Positions 41,411 through 49,893 of a DNA stretch of 64,000 nt are shown here, piece by piece; the first letter of the stretch is position 1; every line of letters starts with the position of its first letter. The DNA is taken from assembly GCA_039976075.1 (NCBI GenBank), contig JBDWFY010000019.1:62001-126000 (forward strand), in the 5' to 3' direction. A program made the translations under genes and the position numbers. The DNA comes from JBDWFY01 sp039976075 (lineage in GTDB: Bacteria > Pseudomonadota > Alphaproteobacteria > Rhizobiales > Stappiaceae). Below the pieces are notes generated by a model. That model did not search any database and was not told the DNA's origin. It saw only the letters and a list, made by a program, of their open reading frames with translations.

Positions 41411-42226
41411 CTATTCTGTCTTGGCGTTCGGCGTAAACAGGGTCTCGCCACCAATTGTGTAGGCACCGATGAGTTCCTGTGCCTTTGGGCTGGTGAGCCA
41501 TGTTTCCAGTTTCGCTGCAAGTTCCTGTTCCACGTGGGGATGTTTCTTCGGGTTGATCGGCAGATATGCATATTGATTAAATAGTACCGGATCGCCGGAC
41601 ATGAGAAGTTTTAAATCGCCTTTGTTACCGAATTTCAACCAGCTGGCGCGGTCGGACATCACATAACCATTCATGCCGCTGGCGGTATTGAGCGTTGCAC
41701 CCATGCCGGCACCTGCTGCGCGGTACCATTTCGCATCAAAACCTTCCGGATCGAGACCCGCGGTTTTCCAAAGACTGATTTCCTTGCGATTGGTTCCGCT
41801 GTCATCGCCACGGCTGACGAAAATCGCTTTAGCACCTTCGATGGCCACAAGCGCCTCTGCAGCGGTTCCTGTCTCCGAGATTTTTGCCGGGTCGTCGCCG
41901 GGGCCGATAAAGACGAAATCATTATACATGATTTCCCGGCGGTGGATTCCGAAGCCTTCTTCTACAAATTTTTCTTCAGCCGCCTTTGAATGTACGAGGA
42001 TTGCGTCGACATCGCCGGCACGGCCCAGTTTCAGAGCCTGACCAGTACCCACGACAAGCAGTTGAACATCCAGACCCAGATCTTTCTTTATCTCCGGCAG
42101 CAGGACGTCCGACAGTCCGGAATTGTTGAAGGATGTCGTGACAGCCATTTTCAATTCTGCAGCTGCGGCGCTGCCGACAAAAGCCAGGGCAAAAACCAAG
42201 GATGCGCAAGTTCTCATAAGCTTCAT
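41411..42226 (-). CDS. tupA: Tungstate-binding periplasmic protein
   Basis: A 271-residue ABC substrate-binding protein with signal peptide (LVFALAFVGSAAA). The mature start AELKMAVTTSFNNSGLSDVLLPEIKKDLG contains the TTS and SGL motifs typical of TupA, which bind the oxyanion; RGDDSGTNRKE and MGATLNTASGMNGYVMSDRASWL are further family marks. TupA is highly selective for tungstate over molybdate in characterised systems. It is the last gene of tupBCA and overlaps tupC by four bases. The presence of this importer at a formate dehydrogenase locus supports a tungsten enzyme. Confidence 0.9.
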   Translation of the reverse strand: MKLMRTCASLVFALAFVGSAAAAELKMAVTTSFNNSGLSDVLLPEIKKDLGLDVQLLVVGTGQALKLGRAGDVDAILVHSKAAEEKFVEEGFGIHRREIMYNDFVFIGPGDDPAKISETGTAAEALVAIEGAKAIFVSRGDDSGTNRKEISLWKTAGLDPEGFDAKWYRAAGAGMGATLNTASGMNGYVMSDRASWLKFGNKGDLKLLMSGDPVLFNQYAYLPINPKKHPHVEQELAAKLETWLTSPKAQELIGAYTIGGETLFTPNAKTE

Positions 42227-42966
42227 TCGACAATGTCTCCGTCTAGGAAAGCGCGGGCTTCCCTGGTCGTCGGGTTTTCAAAAAAACGATCGGTGGTGCC
42301 GGTTTCGTGCAGGGCCCCGCGATACAGAAACATCACATCCTGTCCCAGACGTTTTGCCTGACCCATGTCGTGTGTCGCCATGATCAGGCGCGTGCCCTGT
42401 TCAAGGGCATGGAGCAGGATTGTTTCAATTTCACGCGTCGCACGACCATCAAGATTGGTTGTTGGCTCATCAAGAAAGAGGACATCCGGCTTCACGATCA
42501 AGGCCCTGGCGATGGCAAGTTTCTGTTTTTCACCTCCGGAAAGAACGTGGGCTTCTCGATCACAAGCCTGGCTGAGCCCGACCTTTTCACACCAATGGGT
42601 AGCAATTTCTTTCGCCTCTTTCCTTGACGCACCGCAAATGATTTTCGGATAGGCAATATTCTCCAGCACAGTGCGCCGCATCACCACCGGTGCTTGAAAG
42701 ACAAAAGACTGCTTGTGACGGGCTTCGCGATCCGGCACGCGCCATGTGACGGTGCCCTGGCGGGGTTGTTCCAACCCGTGCATCAGGCGTAGCAAGGTCG
42801 ATTTTCCCGCACCGTTGGGCCCCATCACGATAGTACAGCCGGTTCGACCGATTTCCGTTGTTATCGGGCCAACAATTTTCTTGCCGCGTTTTACGACAGA
42901 CGCCGCTTCCAGCCTCAGCGGAAGGATAGAACCCGTTCCGTTGACCTCTTTTTCAGCGATTACCAT
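42223..42966 (-). CDS. tupC: Tungstate ABC transporter ATPase
   Basis: A 247-residue ATPase. Walker A is MGPNGAGKSTLL, the signature is LSGGEKQKLA, Walker B is DVLFLDEPTTNLD and the switch His is in ATHDMGQA. It overlaps tupB by seven bases and tupA by four. It energises tungstate uptake with TupB. Confidence 0.9.
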   Translation of the reverse strand: MVIAEKEVNGTGSILPLRLEAASVVKRGKKIVGPITTEIGRTGCTIVMGPNGAGKSTLLRLMHGLEQPRQGTVTWRVPDREARHKQSFVFQAPVVMRRTVLENIAYPKIICGASRKEAKEIATHWCEKVGLSQACDREAHVLSGGEKQKLAIARALIVKPDVLFLDEPTTNLDGRATREIETILLHALEQGTRLIMATHDMGQAKRLGQDVMFLYRGALHETGTTDRFFENPTTREARAFLDGDIVE

Positions 42967-43664
42967 GTGCTGGCTTGTTCCGTACGGGAGATGTTGTGGA
43001 TCAGCATATTGACGGCAATGGCGAGAGCGATAAGCACGAAGCCGAGTGCCAGGGCCAGGGCAAATTCGCCTTTACCCGTTTCAAGCGCAATCGCCGTGGT
43101 CAGAACCCGCGTCAGATGGTCGATGTTTCCGCCGACGATCATGATAGCGCCCACTTCGCCAATGCCACGACCGAACCCTGCCAGCGAAGCGGTTAGCAGT
43201 GACCGGCGGGAATCCCAGATCAATGCCTTCATGCGCTGCCATTTGGTGGTGTTCATGGAGATCAGCAGGTCGTGATAGATCGACCAGAGGTCGCGAATAG
43301 CCTGATGCGCGATTGAGGCAATAAGCGGGGTAATGATGATGACCTGAGCAATGATCATCGCTGTTGTTGTGAACAGGAGGTCCAGGACGCCAAACGGGCC
43401 TGACCGCGACAACAGAATATAGACGATCAGACCAACGACGACCGGCGGGAGACCCATAAGAGAATTCAGCAGAGCGATCGCCGCACGCCGGTGCCGAAAG
43501 CGTCTCACAGCGAGCCAGGCGCCTAGCGGCAAACCGATTGCCGAGGCGATGACAACGGATGTCAGCGTGACGTAAAGCGAGCGAAGGATGATTTCATAAA
43601 GATCCCCGTCCAGCGTAAAAAGAAGCACAAGCGCCTCGTAGGCACCTTGCCAGATATCATTCAT
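42960..43664 (-). CDS. tupB: Tungstate ABC transporter permease
   Basis: A 234-residue permease with about five helices. The ATG at 43664 follows GGAG; an ATG at 43679 is possible. The EAA-type loop reads GRGIGEVGAIMIVGGNI, and VTLTSVVIASAIGLPLGAWLAV and LLNSLMGLPPVVVGLIVYILLSRSGPFG are characteristic of TupB. It is the first gene of tupBCA. Confidence 0.9.
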   Translation of the reverse strand: MNDIWQGAYEALVLLFTLDGDLYEIILRSLYVTLTSVVIASAIGLPLGAWLAVRRFRHRRAAIALLNSLMGLPPVVVGLIVYILLSRSGPFGVLDLLFTTTAMIIAQVIIITPLIASIAHQAIRDLWSIYHDLLISMNTTKWQRMKALIWDSRRSLLTASLAGFGRGIGEVGAIMIVGGNIDHLTRVLTTAIALETGKGEFALALALGFVLIALAIAVNMLIHNISRTEQASTW

Positions 43665-43968
43665 GCCGACTCCGAACATAGCCTCGCTGTCATCAAGGTG
43701 ACATGCCTTGAATTGGATTGGCCGTCAAGCACGTGCCGATAAGCTATCAGCATGACATTGCGCGAGGTTTCGGGGTCTTTTCAGGTCCACCACCGGTTGA
43801 ATCTAACAGAAAATGCTGTCTGTTGCCGCCTCCCAAGCCATACCTATTGACAATTCTGTCCGTCTTGTCGCTTCATTTGCTATAAACCTGTCGGAGGAAC
43901 CGGGGCGGAACAGCGTCGCGGGCAGGTACAACTCTAAAAAGTTTGGTATAACGAGCCCTATGGGAACA
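43665..43968. other. Intergenic region between tupB and the response regulator
   Basis: About 304 bases between divergent genes. It holds the dyad at 43688-43703. The plus-strand frame is open from 43813, but the stretch before 43969 has no family resemblance, so I treat it as leader. I see no RNA gene. Confidence 0.5.
43688..43703. promoter_or_regulatory. Possible operator of tupBCA
   Basis: TGTCA-TCAAGG-TGACA is a short dyad 24 bases before the tupB ATG. It does not match the ModE consensus. It could bind an unknown regulator; evidence is position and symmetry only. Confidence 0.25.
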
Positions 43969-44655
43969 ATGTCTCGTGTTTTGATCGTTGACGATCACCC
44001 GCTTTTCAGTGAGGCGATGCTGAGTGCGGTGAAGGTTGCTTATCCGGATGTGGAAACGTTCGACGCGACCAGTGTGGCCCACGCTATCGAAATTCTGAAC
44101 ACTGAATCCGGGCTGGATCTGGTTTTGCTGGATCTGAACATTCCCGATGCGGATGGATTTGAAGGGTTGATGAAAATCCGGGGGCTGTTTCCCCGCCTGC
44201 CGGTCGTTGTGGTATCCGGACATGATGATCCGAAGGTCATTGGCGAAGCCCTGTCCTATGGCATTGCCGGTTTTATTCCTAAATCAACCAAGAAGAGTGA
44301 GCTTGCCGCTGCCATTCGATCCGTGATGGACGGTGCGGTTTATGTGCCGGAGACCTATTCACCGGCGCATCAATCGGCCGAGGATCTGAAGCGCAAGGAA
44401 ATGATAACCCGCCTGTCAACTCTGACACCGCAGCAGTTGCGGGTTCTGCAGATGATGCGCGAGGGGTTGCTCAACAAGCAGATTGCCTATGAGTTGAATG
44501 TCGGCATGACCACCGTCAAGGCGCATGTGTCCGAAATTCTCCGCAAACTCAAGGTCTATAATCGGACACGTGCTGTCATTGAAGTGTCACAGCTTGATGC
44601 GTCAGACTTGCTTGATCTCGATAAGAAACAGCCAAGCAAAACACACCCTAGTTAG
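43969..44655 (+). CDS. LuxR/NarL-type response regulator
   Basis: A 228-residue response regulator. The ATG at 43969 gives the usual length; the frame is open from 43813. The receiver domain has Asp8/Asp9 (LIVDDH), phosphoacceptor Asp55 (LVLLDLNIPDADG) and Lys in GFIPKST; the C-terminal LuxR HTH reads LTPQQLRVLQMMREGLLNKQIAYELNVGMTTVKAHVSEILRKL. It converges on and overlaps by eight bases a hybrid histidine kinase. The order regulator, kinase, FIST sensor and PQQ alcohol dehydrogenase resembles the ErbR/AgmR-ErcS' alcohol regulatory genes of Pseudomonas, so control of exaA is likely. Confidence 0.88.
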   Translation: MSRVLIVDDHPLFSEAMLSAVKVAYPDVETFDATSVAHAIEILNTESGLDLVLLDLNIPDADGFEGLMKIRGLFPRLPVVVVSGHDDPKVIGEALSYGIAGFIPKSTKKSELAAAIRSVMDGAVYVPETYSPAHQSAEDLKRKEMITRLSTLTPQQLRVLQMMREGLLNKQIAYELNVGMTTVKAHVSEILRKLKVYNRTRAVIEVSQLDASDLLDLDKKQPSKTHPS

Positions 44656-45985
44656 CGAGAAGGTGAGCCATTAGCGCTCGCAACTCTGCCGGCTTTACCG
44701 GTTTTTGCATCAATTCAATATTGGTCTTGCTCAGCTTCTCCGCGAGATCATCAGACGACCCCGCAGTGATGATCACAGCGGGCAGGTCCAATCGCGTATG
44801 GTTGCGGATTTCCCCTACGACGTCGGTGCCCCAAACATCATTGTCCAGATGCAGGTCGGCAAGAACGATGTCCGGTCGCCAGTCGGTGTCAGCCAAAAAA
44901 GCGTCGATTTCTTCTATGCCGCACGCAGAACGTACGTTGCAGCGCCAGCTACCGAGAAGCGCGGTCATGGCATTTATGACGGGGATATCGTTTTCAACTA
45001 CCAGGACATTTGCCCCGATCAGTCGGTCAAGGGGGCCGTTTCGGGATTGTATTACTTCTCCGGTCTGCTCGATATCCGATTGCTGGCTGACGGGAACCCT
45101 AAGCCGGAAAGACGACCCGCGGCCTGGTATCGATGTCACAGACAACTGGTGGCCAAGCGTTGAAACCATACGCTGCACAATGGACAGCCCCAGGCCCAGG
45201 CCACCTTGAAACCGTCGACCGGAGGTATGACGCTGGGAACCGCGGTAGAACTCTTCAAACACCGCTTCGATTTCATCTTCGGGAATGCCGATGCCTGTAT
45301 CAACAATGTCGATCTGCACCATTGTGTCCCGCTGCCGTGTGCCGATCACAACACCGCCCTTGTCGGTATAGCGGATTGCGTTTCCAATGATGTTCTGGAG
45401 GATACGGCGCAGCATCATTCTGTCGCTGCGCGCGTGAAGTCCGGAGCAACGAAACCGAACCTCCAGGCCACTCTGGGCTGCAATTGGCGCCATGTCCGAC
45501 TTCAGGCTGTCAAACAGGCGGTCGATAGAAACGTCGACTATTTCCGGTTTCATTATGCCGCTGTCGAGCTTTGATATATCAAGCAGCGTTTTCAGCAACT
45601 CGTCCATCGTGGAGAGCGATTTTTCGACCTGATGCGCCAGGGCCTGACCTTGATCGGTTGTCTGCAGCTCTGTCAGGATGGACAGGGAAAGGCTCGCCGC
45701 ATTAAGCGGTTGAAGCACATCGTGGCTGGCAGCGGCAAGAAATCGGGTTTTGGAAATATTGGCCTGTTCAGCCGCGTTTTTTGCAGTTTTCAGCGCTCTG
45801 TTTGATTGTTCAAGACGTCGCAGTGTCATGGCCAGCTCATCCGTCCTGAGCCTGACTTGTTTCTCCAGCCCGATAGCGGTCTGAAACAGGGAAAAAGCGT
45901 TGCCCTGCTGGTCCATGGACCGTTCTACCTGCTCCATGAGAGCGGTGTTGATTTTCTTGAGCTTTTCGACTTCGGTCTGAGCCAT
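44648..45985 (-). CDS. Hybrid histidine kinase/response regulator
   Basis: A 445-residue cytoplasmic sensor kinase without membrane helices. A coiled coil occupies residues 1-75; the H-box is FLAAASHDVLQPLNAASLS with His88; the ATPase has NIIGNAIRYTDKGG, DTGIGIPEDE and GGLGLGLSIVQRM; a receiver domain follows with ADLHLDNDVWG carrying the phospho-Asp. This matches the NahK/ErcS'-type kinases. It starts six bases after the FIST gene, so input probably comes from the FIST protein, which would act as its ligand-binding partner. Confidence 0.9.
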   Translation of the reverse strand: MAQTEVEKLKKINTALMEQVERSMDQQGNAFSLFQTAIGLEKQVRLRTDELAMTLRRLEQSNRALKTAKNAAEQANISKTRFLAAASHDVLQPLNAASLSLSILTELQTTDQGQALAHQVEKSLSTMDELLKTLLDISKLDSGIMKPEIVDVSIDRLFDSLKSDMAPIAAQSGLEVRFRCSGLHARSDRMMLRRILQNIIGNAIRYTDKGGVVIGTRQRDTMVQIDIVDTGIGIPEDEIEAVFEEFYRGSQRHTSGRRFQGGLGLGLSIVQRMVSTLGHQLSVTSIPGRGSSFRLRVPVSQQSDIEQTGEVIQSRNGPLDRLIGANVLVVENDIPVINAMTALLGSWRCNVRSACGIEEIDAFLADTDWRPDIVLADLHLDNDVWGTDVVGEIRNHTRLDLPAVIITAGSSDDLAEKLSKTNIELMQKPVKPAELRALMAHLLAN

Positions 45986-45991
45986 TGGCGG

Positions 45992-47296
45992 CTATCCTGC
46001 GTGGGTGTCAGAGCGCTGGCCAAAGGCGATACCAGTGAGTGTCTGGTTCAAATGCATGGAACGAAATTGTTCTCCATAGGTACAGAATCCCGCGACGTTG
46101 TGCTGTCGGTAAAGTTTGGTCAGGGCCTGAAAACTCTGCCTGTTTTGAGCATCCAGCCGTCTCAGGACGCAGTCAAACCCAAGAAGAACATCGATACCGC
46201 CCAGCTCTTCTTCAATTTCGCGCAGCTTTTCGTTGGTGGATTCGACCATGCCTTTGGGCTGAGCAATCGTCAGAACGATTCCGTTGTCGATGGCGCAAAA
46301 AAAGGAGAGAGATCCATCGGGATTAAGTTTTTGAATGGAACGGCAATAGAAATCACCGCCGATCCTGACGACAACCGGGTGCGAGGCAAAACTCATCGGT
46401 CCCAAAGAATCCGGGTCGATGCCGATGGCCTCTGCATAGGCCTTCGCCGCAGGTTCGGCGTTCAGCTCTCTTACTGTTCTATTGTCCGGGTCAGAGGCCG
46501 TGACAACCAGTTTTTGGCTGGTCGGCACAAAATTATCGGTTTTGAAAACCCGGAACGGTACTTTGCTGCGGACGAATATGACGATCGCGGTATCGCTTTT
46601 GACTTCGCCATTCATGATCAGCTTGGTGTTCTGAAAGCGCAGATTATCACCTGCCGAACCGCCGATCAGTGGAATATTGTCCAGGCTCCAGTACAGCGCC
46701 GAAGTGAACGCTTCTTCTGCGCGTGACAGGCCGTCTATGAGCAAGACACTGAAAATCTGCGAGCCGTCGTCGGAGTGATCGTTCTCCATTTCCCGGCGAA
46801 TTTTGCTCAGCCGGGTTACGACATCGTCCATCGAGCAGCTGGCGAGATTTTCAATCATGGCATTTGAGACAGTGAACTGATCTTCGGGAAACAGAAAGGC
46901 GATGATCTGGCCTTCACAATAGCCCGACGGTGTTATTTCTCCGGCTGTTGAGCATCCGGCATAATTGAGATCCGGCGCATGGTCCGAAATTGCGAGTGTC
47001 AGTGCCTGAGGATCAAAAACGTCTTGTGAAAAAAATATATAAGCAAGGGCAGTTTTGGTTTCCTCGGCAGCAAGCGCCAGGTCCCGGGCGAACACGTCGG
47101 CTGTGATCTCGCTTCCGTAAACGACGGAAATACCACACGAATATGCCGTGCGTTGGCACTTCACAGTAACCTTCTCCTCCTGGTCAAGCGCTTCTGCTGG
47201 CGCAGCGTCAGTATCTCTGCCGATACTGAAAGATGCAAGCCGGTTTGCTTCAGGCTCAAGAGCAGCATGTTTTTCCGGGGGTGGTGGGAGTGTCAT
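45992..47296 (-). CDS. FIST-domain sensory protein
   Basis: A 434-residue cytoplasmic protein with FIST_N (about residues 80-270; FSQDVFDPQALTLAI, YAGCSTAGEITPSG, LIGGSAGDNLRF) and FIST_C (about 290-420; NAEPAAKAYAEAIG, FDCVLRRLDAQ, GFCTYGEQFRSMHLNQTLTGIAFG). FIST domains are predicted to bind small molecules such as amino acids or alcohol-derived ligands for signalling. It precedes the hybrid kinase by six bases, so the two form a sensor pair. The upstream gene on the same strand is the PQQ alcohol dehydrogenase, separated by a strong terminator. Confidence 0.88.
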   Translation of the reverse strand: MTLPPPPEKHAALEPEANRLASFSIGRDTDAAPAEALDQEEKVTVKCQRTAYSCGISVVYGSEITADVFARDLALAAEETKTALAYIFFSQDVFDPQALTLAISDHAPDLNYAGCSTAGEITPSGYCEGQIIAFLFPEDQFTVSNAMIENLASCSMDDVVTRLSKIRREMENDHSDDGSQIFSVLLIDGLSRAEEAFTSALYWSLDNIPLIGGSAGDNLRFQNTKLIMNGEVKSDTAIVIFVRSKVPFRVFKTDNFVPTSQKLVVTASDPDNRTVRELNAEPAAKAYAEAIGIDPDSLGPMSFASHPVVVRIGGDFYCRSIQKLNPDGSLSFFCAIDNGIVLTIAQPKGMVESTNEKLREIEEELGGIDVLLGFDCVLRRLDAQNRQSFQALTKLYRQHNVAGFCTYGEQFRSMHLNQTLTGIAFGQRSDTHAG

Positions 47297-47367
47297 GTCG
47301 AAGCCATGGCTGGCGTTACAGGGTACAGATGCCCGGTCGTCCTGGAATATGCCAGTGCCGCGCGTTT

Positions 47368-47399
47368 AAAAAAAACGCGCGCAGCTCGCTGCGCGCGTT
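47368..47399 (-). terminator. Strong Rho-independent terminator after exaA
   Basis: Read on the minus strand, AACGCGCGCAG and CTGCGCGCGTT pair perfectly around a 4-base loop and are followed by a run of eight T. It ends transcription from the PQQ alcohol dehydrogenase gene before the FIST gene. Confidence 0.93.
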
Positions 47400-47450
47400 C
47401 CTTATACTTCATGCCTGACAGGTCTGATGTCACCTGGCACAGGCATCCAG

Positions 47451-49220
47451 TTAGTTCGCCGACGCCAACTGTTTGGGAAGCCGGAATGTCCAAAGGGTCC
47501 CACCCTGGTTGAGATAGTTCACCTTTTTGGCGACTTCGCCACCCCATAGCGGAACGGCGCCACCCCAACCTGATATGATGGATACGAACTGCTCACCGTC
47601 CTGTTCCCAGGTTACCGGCTGTCCGACAATGCCCGAACCGGTCTGGAATGACCACAGCACTTCGCCGCTCTCATCGTCCAGAGCAATGAACTCGCCTTCC
47701 GGTGTGCCGGTAAACACAAGGCCGCCAGCCGTTGTCATCACGCCGCCCCAGAGTGGTGCTTCGTTTTTGTATTCCCATTTGATATCGCCCGTATCCGGAT
47801 CAATGGCCTTGAGCGAGCCGATATGGTCTTCAAACAACGGTTTGATCGTGAAACCCGAACCCAGATATGCAGCGCCTTTCTTGTAGGAAATCGGCTCGTT
47901 CCAGATATCCATGCCCCATTCGTTGGAAGGCACATAGAAGTTGCCGGTTTTCTGGCTGAAGGCCATGGGCATCCAGTTTTTACCACCAAGGAACGAAGGA
48001 ACGGAAAAGACCGTTTCACCCTTTTTACCATCGGCAGCCGAGGTCGGGTCTCCCGGGCGATTAGGTTCGTTGAAAATTGGCCGCCCGTTCTCATCAATGC
48101 CTTTTGCCCACGAGATATCCTTGACGAACGGATAGGCGTTGACGAATGCACCGTCTTCGCGATTGAGAACATAGAAGAAGCCGTTCCGGTCTGCGGTCGC
48201 GAAGCGTTTGTTACCTTCCCGGTCGGTATAGGCGACGACTTCATTCACACCGTCATAGTCCCATCCCTCGCGTGGCGTGGTTTGGAAATGCCATTTGATT
48301 TCGCCGTTTTCGGGATTGATTCCGATACGGGAGGCTGCATAGAGGTTGTCGCCGGCATTGCCTTCCTGCGGTGTTCCGGCATTGCGAAGCCAGCTGTTCC
48401 AGGGAGCTGGATTGCCCGCACCAAATACAAGGGTATCAGTGTCTGCGTCATAGGAGCCACCGAGCCATGTTGCACCACCCCCGGTCTTCCACATGTCGCC
48501 CGGCCACGTTGCATTCAATGTGCCGGTCATGGAGCTTTCTTCACCCTTGAACGTGCCCATGTGTCCTTCGATAACGGGGCGGGTCCAGACAGTTTCACCG
48601 GTATTGACGTCGCGGGCCTGAATTTCACCCACAATGCCAAATTCACCACCCGAGTTGCCGGTAATGATCAGGCCATTTACGATCAGCGGTGCTGCCGTAT
48701 AGGAATACCCGGCCTTGTAATCGGCAATCTTTTTGCGCCAGACCACGTCACCGGTTTTCTTGTCCAGCGCGACGATGCGTGCATCGAGCGTTCCAAAGAA
48801 AACCTTGTCGCCAAAAATCGCCGCACCGCGGTTGACGACATCGCAGCAAGGCAGGATGCCTTCAGGCAACCGGGCATCATACTGCCAGAGTTCTTTGCCG
48901 GTTTTCACATCAATTGCATAAAGCCGGGAGTAAGACCCGGTGATGTACATGATGCCGTCATGAATAAGCGGTTGAGTTTCCTGGCCGCGCTGCTTTTCGC
49001 CCCCCAGCGAGAAGGCCCATGCCGGCACCAGGTTTTTAACATTGTCCTTGTTGAGAGTTGTCAACGGGCTGAAGCGCTGAAGATGGCGGCCCATACCGTT
49101 GGTCACAATCTGCGAAGTATTCGCCTGATCGTTTGCCAGATCCTCTTCAGTTACATCTGCGGCTTGTGCTACGCTAATTGCAAGTATGCTGACAGTTGCT
49201 GTCATCAATATTCGGCGCAT
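47451..49220 (-). CDS. PQQ-dependent alcohol dehydrogenase, lanthanide type (ExaF/PedH-like)
   Basis: A 589-residue periplasmic quinoprotein. The ATG at 49220 follows GGGAGGAAGCAC and gives the signal peptide RRILMTATVSILAISVAQA. The eight-bladed propeller shows repeated tryptophan-docking motifs (GKELWQYDA, GDVVWRKK, GEIKWHFQT, GEVLWSFQT). The vicinal disulfide Cys125-Cys126 (ILPCCDVVNRG) is present. The catalytic Asp321 is followed at +2 by Asp323 (EGWDYDGVNE); an Asp here distinguishes lanthanide enzymes (XoxF, ExaF, PedH) from the calcium forms MxaF and ExaA/PedE. The enzyme oxidises short alcohols and passes electrons to cytochrome c550. Confidence 0.92.
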   Translation of the reverse strand: MRRILMTATVSILAISVAQAADVTEEDLANDQANTSQIVTNGMGRHLQRFSPLTTLNKDNVKNLVPAWAFSLGGEKQRGQETQPLIHDGIMYITGSYSRLYAIDVKTGKELWQYDARLPEGILPCCDVVNRGAAIFGDKVFFGTLDARIVALDKKTGDVVWRKKIADYKAGYSYTAAPLIVNGLIITGNSGGEFGIVGEIQARDVNTGETVWTRPVIEGHMGTFKGEESSMTGTLNATWPGDMWKTGGGATWLGGSYDADTDTLVFGAGNPAPWNSWLRNAGTPQEGNAGDNLYAASRIGINPENGEIKWHFQTTPREGWDYDGVNEVVAYTDREGNKRFATADRNGFFYVLNREDGAFVNAYPFVKDISWAKGIDENGRPIFNEPNRPGDPTSAADGKKGETVFSVPSFLGGKNWMPMAFSQKTGNFYVPSNEWGMDIWNEPISYKKGAAYLGSGFTIKPLFEDHIGSLKAIDPDTGDIKWEYKNEAPLWGGVMTTAGGLVFTGTPEGEFIALDDESGEVLWSFQTGSGIVGQPVTWEQDGEQFVSIISGWGGAVPLWGGEVAKKVNYLNQGGTLWTFRLPKQLASAN

Positions 49221-49255
49221 GTGCTTCCTCCCTGCACTCGTCCAAAACGGGTCGC

Positions 49256-49274
49256 AACCTGCTTGGTGCAGGTT
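49256..49274 (-). promoter_or_regulatory. Short hairpin in the exaF-like gene leader
   Basis: AACCTGC (49256-49262) pairs with GCAGGTT (49268-49274) around TTGGT, 36-54 bases before the ATG. It may be part of the 5' leader or a protein-binding site. Its TTGGTGCA overlaps a half-site-like part of the dyad at 49314-49330. Confidence 0.35.
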
Positions 49275-49313
49275 CGATGGCCGAACTATCCCAAGAATGA
49301 ATCGATGACGATA

Positions 49314-49330
49314 TTGCACCAAGGTACAAG
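49314..49330. promoter_or_regulatory. Alcohol-regulon dyad, copy 1
   Basis: TTGCACC-AA-GGTACAA is a 16-base dyad with one mismatched pair, followed by G. It lies 94 bases before the alcohol dehydrogenase ATG. Fourteen of 17 bases equal the copy at 54461-54477. A LuxR-type regulator encoded nearby is the obvious candidate to bind it. Confidence 0.55.
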
Positions 49331-49387
49331 CGACGGTGAACCGGTGAGGTGAGTTGTTGCCGGGCCGATTTGCACAATCCAGAAGTG

Positions 49388-49401
49388 TTGATTCATATCA
49401 A
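49388..49401. promoter_or_regulatory. FNR/FixK box upstream of the universal stress protein gene
   Basis: TTGAT-TCAT-ATCAA is a perfect match to the FNR/FixK/FnrN consensus. It ends 57 bases before the ATG at 49459; a centre at -41.5 would place transcription start about 23 bases before that ATG, a normal leader. Oxygen-limitation control is inferred. Confidence 0.7.
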
Positions 49402-49458
49402 CTGGTTCCGGTCAGATCTGACGTAATATCAGCCCAGTGTAGATTGAAGGGAACGGCA

Positions 49459-49893
49459 ATGTTTTCAAACATCCTGGTAGCGGTTGATGGATCAGATCAA
49501 TCCGATCACGCTTTGGCGACTGCGTGCGATATAGCGCAAAAATATCAAGCCGAACTTCACCTGGTGCATTCACCACAACTGGAAACGGTAGCCCTGGCAG
49601 TCGGGTCGGGAGCATTTAGTGTAGAGCCGAGTCAGGAAAGAGTGCGTGAAGCCGGTAAAAAGGTAATGGATCAGGCTGTTAGTCTGGCCGACAAGCAAGG
49701 CTGTTCTCCCAAAAGCACGATTGTTGGCAATGCGAATGCGGCTCAGGAAATTCTTGATAGCGCCAAAAAAATAGATGCTGATCTGATTGTGATGGGCCGT
49801 CGTGGACTGGGCGGTATTGCCAGTCTTCTGCTGGGCAGTGTTTCAGGAAAAGTCAGTCAGGAATCACCATGCGCCTGCCTGACCGTCAAGTAA
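49459..49893 (+). CDS. Universal stress protein (UspA family)
   Basis: A 144-residue cytoplasmic protein. The ATG at 49459 follows GAAGGGAA; the open frame to 49354 lies over the promoter. MFSNILVAVDGSDQSDHAL at the start and VMGRRGLGGIASLLLGSVSGKVSQ near the end, with the G-2x-G-9x-G-S/T motif, match ATP-binding UspA proteins. Many alphaproteobacterial usp genes are FNR- or FixK-controlled, and a perfect FNR box lies upstream. It is divergent from the alcohol dehydrogenase. Confidence 0.88.
   Translation: MFSNILVAVDGSDQSDHALATACDIAQKYQAELHLVHSPQLETVALAVGSGAFSVEPSQERVREAGKKVMDQAVSLADKQGCSPKSTIVGNANAAQEILDSAKKIDADLIVMGRRGLGGIASLLLGSVSGKVSQESPCACLTVK

Noticed and set aside
43813..43968. Extended N-terminus of the response regulator
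   Set aside because: The 52 extra residues resemble nothing and would be unusual before a receiver domain; GGGA precedes the ATG at 43969.
45806..46726. A 306-residue plus-strand frame
   Set aside because: It covers the kinase-FIST junction in antisense and has no start signal or motif.
47823..49352. A 509-residue open frame on the plus strand
   Set aside because: It lies opposite the alcohol dehydrogenase gene, whose sequence is unmistakable; the product has no recognisable motif and is a shadow of codon bias.
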